Below are positions 60,165 to 64,000 of a DNA stretch of 64,000 nucleotides, one piece after another. Below the pieces are notes generated by a model. The model was not told the origin of the DNA. It made no database searches and was given only the letters and a program-made list of their open reading frames with translations. Made by a program: the position numbers and the translations under genes. The DNA comes from CAZEIW01 sp964512305 (lineage in GTDB: Bacteria; Pseudomonadota; Gammaproteobacteria; Burkholderiales; Burkholderiaceae_F). The stretch is from positions 1 through 64,000 of the forward strand of contig CAZEIW010000142.1 in NCBI GenBank assembly GCA_964512305.1. Direction: 5' to 3'. How positions within the stretch are numbered: the first letter of the stretch is position 1; each line of letters begins with the position of its first letter.

Positions 60165-61313
60165 ATGAAGACAGACCCCGGACCCAAGGCCGGAGCCCTG
60201 GCGGCTCTTGCCGCGTCCTTTCTCCTGCTGGCCGCCTGCGGCCGCAATTCGGAGCCCCCGCCGAGCCAGGACAAGGCCGCCGGGCCCGCCGCGGCCGCGA
60301 AGCCGGGCGGCGAGCTGCACTGGTACAACTGGAACGACTACATCGATCCGCAGACGGTCAGGCGCTTCGAGCAGGAAACCGGCGGCAAGGTCGTGCAGAC
60401 CTACTATTCGGACAACGACGAGATGCTCGCCAAGCTGGCCGCCGGCGCCAGCGGGTACGACCTGATCGTTCCGACCGGCAACGCGCTCGAGGTGATGATC
60501 CGGCAGGACCTGGTGCAGCCGCTCGACAGGAGCCGGCTGCCGCTCCTGGGCAACATCAAGCCCGAGTTCATGAACACGCCATTCGACCCCGGCAACAAGT
60601 ACTCGGTGCCGTACGCCTACTCGGTCACGATCATCGGCTACAACGACCAGGCGCTGAAGCGGGCCGGCGTGGAGCCGCCGGCCGGTTGGGAGGCCGTTTT
60701 CGACCCGAAGCTCGCGTGCCGGCTGAAGGGCAGGATGACCGTGCTCGACTCGCCCGACGAGGTGTTCGCGGCCGCGTTCATCTATCTGGGCATGGACTCG
60801 AACACGACCAGCATCGACGACTACAAGAAGGCGGCCGACGTGATCCGCAAGGCCAAGCCGTGCTGGGCGGCGTTCAATTCGTCTTCGTACATCAAGGAGC
60901 TGTCGGCCGGCAACATCTGGCTCGCGCTCGGCTACTCGACCGATTTCTTCCAGGCCGAGCGCGCCGCGCAGGCGGCGAAGCAGCCGTTCCACATCGTCAC
61001 CGTGCTGCCGACCCAGGGCGCGACGCTCGGCCTCGACAACCTGGTGCTGGCGAAGTCGGCGCCCAACCCCGCGCTCGCCTACGCTTTCATCGATTTCCTG
61101 CTCGATGGGCGCAACGGAGCCGAACTGACCAACCTGATCGGCTCGGGCAACGTCAACGCGGCGGCGATGCAGTTCGTCAGCCCCGAGATCAAGTCGAACA
61201 CGGCGATCTTCCCGCCGCCGGACCGCTTCAAGACCTTCCGGATGCTGAAGCTGCTGCCGCCCGCGGTGCGGCAGGAGCGCGGCCGGCTCTGGACCGAGAT
61301 CAAGGCGCGCTGA
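60165..61313 (+). CDS. potD: Polyamine-binding lipoprotein PotD/PotF-like
   Basis: A 382-residue periplasmic receptor. The signal ends in a lipobox LLLAAC|GRN, so the protein is lipid-anchored rather than free. The mature start GELHWYNWNDYIDPQTVRRFEQETGGKVVQTYYSDNDEMLAKL is characteristic of PotD/PotF. WAAFNSSSYIKELSAGNIWLALGYSTDFFQA lines the ligand cleft in relatives. Putrescine or spermidine is the expected ligand. Confidence 0.92.
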   Translation: MKTDPGPKAGALAALAASFLLLAACGRNSEPPPSQDKAAGPAAAAKPGGELHWYNWNDYIDPQTVRRFEQETGGKVVQTYYSDNDEMLAKLAAGASGYDLIVPTGNALEVMIRQDLVQPLDRSRLPLLGNIKPEFMNTPFDPGNKYSVPYAYSVTIIGYNDQALKRAGVEPPAGWEAVFDPKLACRLKGRMTVLDSPDEVFAAAFIYLGMDSNTTSIDDYKKAADVIRKAKPCWAAFNSSSYIKELSAGNIWLALGYSTDFFQAERAAQAAKQPFHIVTVLPTQGATLGLDNLVLAKSAPNPALAYAFIDFLLDGRNGAELTNLIGSGNVNAAAMQFVSPEIKSNTAIFPPPDRFKTFRMLKLLPPAVRQERGRLWTEIKAR

Positions 61314-61355
61314 TCGAAGCCCGCCGCTCGAGGACTGCCTTTCAGGGCGCGTCGC

Positions 61356-62294
61356 TCACGGCCGGGCGCCGCCCTCGACAGCCAGCGCGGCCAGGTCGCG
61401 CGCGTATCCGCCGAGCTTGTCGGCCGCCGCCCGGCGTTGCGCGGGGGTTGCGCTGTTGATCAGCGCCGCCGTCATCTCGGCGTTGGCGCGCCGGATCGCG
61501 GTTCGGTCGCCCGGCTGGCCCGGCTGATCCTGCGACAGCAGCGCGGCGAAGTACGCGCGGAACCAGCGCGCGGCCTCGTCCGGCGGCGGCCGCGTGGCGC
61601 GGATGCGGGTCAGCAGCTCGATCAGCTCCCGCTGGCGCCGTTCCATGTCGGCGACGCGCCCCGTCTCCAGCTCGGGGTGCGCGCCCACGGAGGCCCGCAG
61701 CAGCTCGATCTGTTCCGCGTGCAGTGTCCCGAACCACTCCTGCGCGCGCTGGGCATACACCTTGACGCGCCTTGCCGGCGGAGCGCCGGCGCGCGATTCG
61801 AGCTCGCGCCGCGCCTTGGCCGCGTCCTTCGCCATCCGCGCGGCGCAGTGCTCGATCTGCGCCGGTGTCAGCGTCAGCGCCATCTTCGCCAGTTCGGGCG
61901 ACGCGCGATCGGCGATCGTCGCCAGCCTCGCATTGATTTCGACCTGCATGACGATCACTTCGTCCGGGCTGACCGGGCGTTCGCCCGCGGCCTCGACGCG
62001 CTCGCGCCAGCGCTCGAGCTGGAGCGCGTAGTCCTGCAGCTGCGTCGCCCGATGCCAGGCGAGCAGCACCCGCAGACGCTGCCGCAGCAGCTGGCTCTGC
62101 GCGTCGTCGAGGTCGAAATAGCCGTCGAGCGAATAGGCGAGCAGGGAATCGGCGTTGTCGTACCCGATCTTGATCGCCGAGCACGCAGCCGCCGCCAGGA
62201 CGAGCAGCAACGCGAGCGCCAGCGCGGCCAGGCGCGACTGGCGGGCGCGCGCCGGTGCGTGTCCGGCGCGCCCGGTGCTACGATCGGCGCGCAT
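61356..62294 (-). CDS. DUF6279-type lipoprotein
   Basis: A 312-residue protein with a signal peptide ending in a lipobox (LLLVLAAAAC|SAIKIGYDNADSLLAY). The mature chain is helical and charged, rich in Arg and Glu, beginning IGYDNADSLLAYSLDGYFDLDDAQSQ, which resembles the DUF6279 lipoproteins of betaproteobacteria. The function is unknown. I chose ATG 62294. It is divergent from glmU with only 22 bases between the starts. Confidence 0.75.
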   Translation of the reverse strand: MRADRSTGRAGHAPARARQSRLAALALALLLVLAAAACSAIKIGYDNADSLLAYSLDGYFDLDDAQSQLLRQRLRVLLAWHRATQLQDYALQLERWRERVEAAGERPVSPDEVIVMQVEINARLATIADRASPELAKMALTLTPAQIEHCAARMAKDAAKARRELESRAGAPPARRVKVYAQRAQEWFGTLHAEQIELLRASVGAHPELETGRVADMERRQRELIELLTRIRATRPPPDEAARWFRAYFAALLSQDQPGQPGDRTAIRRANAEMTAALINSATPAQRRAAADKLGGYARDLAALAVEGGARP

Positions 62295-62316
62295 AGGGAA
62301 ACGGATTGGTCTAGCC

Positions 62317-63726
62317 ATGAATATCGTGATACTGGCGGCCGGACTGGGCAAGCGCATGCGTTCGGCGCTGCCGAAGGTGATGCACCCGATCGCTGGACGG
62401 CCGATGCTAGCGCATGTGATCGATGCCGCGCGGGCGACCGCACGGGCGCTCGGACGGACGGCGCGCCTGGTGGTCGTGGTCGGTCACGGCGCCGACCAGG
62501 TGCGCGCGGCCTTCGGCGAAGGCCCCGAGGGGTCCGGCGACCGGGGCGACCTGCAATTCGTGCTGCAGCAGCCGCAGCTCGGCACCGGCCACGCGCTGAT
62601 GCAGGCCGCGCCGCGCCTCGACGATGCGCAGCCGACGCTGGTGCTGTACGGCGACGTGCCCCTGGTCCGGCCGCACACGCTGACGCGGCTGGCGAAAGAG
62701 TCCGGCGAGCATCTGGGCATCCTGACGGTGCACCTGCCCGATCCCACCGGCTATGGACGGGTGCTGCGCGATGCGCAGGGGCGCGTGACCGGCATCGTCG
62801 AGCAGCGCGATGCGAGCGAACCGCAGCGCGCGATCGACGAGGTCAACACCGGGATCCTCGTCGCCCCGACGCGCGACCTCAAGCGCTGGCTCGGCCGCCT
62901 GTCGAACCAGAACGCGCAGCAGGAGTACTACCTGACCGATGTCGTCGCGCTTGCGGTCGGCGAGGGCGGGCAGGTCGCCGCCGTGGTGGCGTCCGACCCC
63001 GACGAAACGCTCGGGGTCAACAGCAAGTCGCAGCTCGCGCATCTCGAGCGGGTCGCGCAGCGGCACCTGGCCGAGCGGCTGATGCAGGCCGGCGCGACCC
63101 TGGCCGATCCGGCGCGGATCGACATCCGCGGCGAGCTCGACGTCGGCACGGACGTCTTCATCGACGTGGGCTGCGTGTTCGAGGGTCGTGTGGAGCTCGG
63201 CGATCGTGTCCGCGTCGGGCCGTACTGCGTGCTGCGCGACACGAGGATCGGGGCCGATACCGAGATCGCGGCGTACTCGCACTTCGACGGCGCCCGCGCC
63301 GGCGCGCACGCGAGAATCGGCCCGTTTTCCCGCCTGCGGCCGGGAGCGGAACTCGAGGACGAGGTCCACATCGGCAATTTCGTCGAGGTCAAGGCGAGCC
63401 GGGTCGGCCGCGGCGCCAAGGCCAACCACCTGGCGTACGTCGGCGACGCGAGCGTCGGCGCGCGCGCCAACATCGGCGCCGGCACCATCGTCGCCAACTA
63501 CGACGGGGCCAACAAGCACCGGACCGTGATCGGCGACGACGTCCACGTCGGCAGCAACACGGTGCTGGTCGCGCCCTTGAGCGTCGGCGCCGGCGCGACG
63601 ATCGGCGCCGGATCGACGCTGTCGCGCGACGCGCCGGCCGGGCAGCTCACCGTGGCGCGCGCGCGCGCGGTGACCATCGAGGGCTGGAAGCGGCCGGTGA
63701 AGAAAGCCAAGCCCGCCGGCGGCTGA
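62317..63726 (+). CDS. glmU: Bifunctional UDP-N-acetylglucosamine pyrophosphorylase/glucosamine-1-phosphate N-acetyltransferase
   Basis: Makes UDP-GlcNAc for peptidoglycan and lipopolysaccharide. The 469 residues comprise the N-terminal uridylyltransferase (MNIVILAAGLGKRMRSALPK, VLYGDVPLV, EVNTGI) and a left-handed beta-helix acetyltransferase with hexapeptide repeats. The latter has the active-site histidine region AKANHLAYVGDASVGARANIGAGTIVANYDG. The frame is open upstream without homology. glmS, often next to glmU, is not here. Confidence 0.96.
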   Translation: MNIVILAAGLGKRMRSALPKVMHPIAGRPMLAHVIDAARATARALGRTARLVVVVGHGADQVRAAFGEGPEGSGDRGDLQFVLQQPQLGTGHALMQAAPRLDDAQPTLVLYGDVPLVRPHTLTRLAKESGEHLGILTVHLPDPTGYGRVLRDAQGRVTGIVEQRDASEPQRAIDEVNTGILVAPTRDLKRWLGRLSNQNAQQEYYLTDVVALAVGEGGQVAAVVASDPDETLGVNSKSQLAHLERVAQRHLAERLMQAGATLADPARIDIRGELDVGTDVFIDVGCVFEGRVELGDRVRVGPYCVLRDTRIGADTEIAAYSHFDGARAGAHARIGPFSRLRPGAELEDEVHIGNFVEVKASRVGRGAKANHLAYVGDASVGARANIGAGTIVANYDGANKHRTVIGDDVHVGSNTVLVAPLSVGAGATIGAGSTLSRDAPAGQLTVARARAVTIEGWKRPVKKAKPAGG

Positions 63727-63728
63727 GC

Positions 63729-63750
63729 GCCGCCGCGCCGTTCCGGCGGC
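63729..63750 (+). terminator. Hairpin after glmU
   Basis: GCCGCCG-N8-CGGCGGC lies immediately after the glmU stop. No T-run follows, so terminator function is uncertain. Confidence 0.3.
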
Positions 63751-63796
63751 GAACCGCAGGTTGCGCTGCTGCAATCGATTCACGGGAGGCAGCAAG

Positions 63797-64000
63797 ATGT
63801 CGACCCCCTCTTCTTCGTACCTGCAGCCCGAGGTGCGGCGCCTCTTCGCGGAGCTCGGCGCCGGCGACCTGCCGTCGGCCGGCGGCGGGCGCGGGGCCCG
63901 CTCGCCGATCGACGGCGGCGAGCTCGCGCGCGTTGCCGACGCGACGCCGGCGGCGGTGCGGACGTCGATCGAGGCCGCCCGGCGGGCCTTCTCGCGCTGG
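63797..64000 (+). CDS. Aldehyde dehydrogenase family protein (N-terminal part only)
   Basis: The 68 codons present begin MSTPSSSYLQPEVRRLFAEL, preceded by GGGAGGCAGCAAG. The segment SPIDGGELARVADATPAAVRTSIEAARRAFSRW is the NAD-dependent aldehyde dehydrogenase N-terminal pattern. The start resembles the ALDH7 or aminoadipate-semialdehyde group, but the catalytic cysteine and glutamate lie outside the window, so the exact substrate cannot be given. Confidence 0.75.
   Translation, partial: MSTPSSSYLQPEVRRLFAELGAGDLPSAGGGRGARSPIDGGELARVADATPAAVRTSIEAARRAFSRW

Overview
This is a GC-rich chromosomal segment, and its gene content and order point to a betaproteobacterium, most likely Burkholderiales. 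Support comes from the dnaA-dnaN-gyrB and rpmH-rnpA-yidD-yidC blocks, the atpIBEFHAGDC operon, mnmG-rsmG-parA-parB with consensus parS sites, a GTP-type PEP carboxykinase, hemE next to priA, and a DUF971-ubiE-ubiJ-ubiB cluster. No species can be named from sequence alone. I see no phage, insertion sequence, CRISPR array or rRNA gene.

Layout. 1-4203 (minus): gyrB (cut by the window edge), dnaN, dnaA. 4726-7373 (plus): rpmH, rnpA, yidD, yidC. 7410-9542 (minus): a TonB-dependent receptor where mnmE often sits. 9656-17467 (minus): a universal stress protein and the complete F1Fo ATP synthase operon. 17670-23409 (minus): BON protein, parB, a GNAT acetyltransferase, parA, rsmG, mnmG, followed by two parS sites. 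23551-24966 (minus): an AsmA-like membrane protein. 25230-29907 (minus): a five-gene branched-chain amino acid (HAAT) ABC transporter. 30104-32364 (minus): PEP carboxykinase and a cold-shock protein. 32752-37170 (minus): a MacA/MacB-like exporter with two separate FtsX-type permeases. 37299-39482 (minus): panB and mnmE. 39781-40555 (plus): two small lysine-rich secreted proteins. 40602-42105: DUF167 protein (minus) and hemE (plus). 42524-44560 (plus): priA. 44869-51716 (plus): minor-pilin/PilY1/PilE cluster for type IV pili. 51762-52622 (minus): dihaem cytochrome c. 52783-52858 (plus): tRNA-Arg(CCG). 53027-57263 (plus): DUF971, ubiE, a Tim44-domain protein, ubiJ, ubiB. 57325-61313 (plus): potABCD. 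The window closes with a DUF6279 lipoprotein (minus), glmU (plus) and the start of an aldehyde dehydrogenase (plus).

How it works together. The segment carries replication initiation and elongation (dnaA, dnaN, gyrB, priA), segregation (parA, parB, parS), membrane-protein insertion (yidC, yidD) and energy conversion (ATP synthase, ubiquinone biosynthesis, cytochrome c). All 31 genes between 7.4 and 39.5 kb run leftward, while 18 of the 20 protein genes after 42.5 kb run rightward. The hemE-priA gap (42106-42523) lies by this switch and holds two consensus DnaA boxes, one near-match and two AT-rich stretches. I therefore propose that gap, rather than the dnaA neighbourhood, as the leading oriC candidate. 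That is an inference that cumulative GC skew over the whole chromosome would settle.

Most of the window is ordinary housekeeping DNA. The points most worth a second look are the hemE-priA origin candidate, the arginine in place of the Walker A lysine in LivF, recurring GTGTGC..GCACAC palindromes, the paired lysine-rich secreted proteins, and the internally duplicated cytochrome c.
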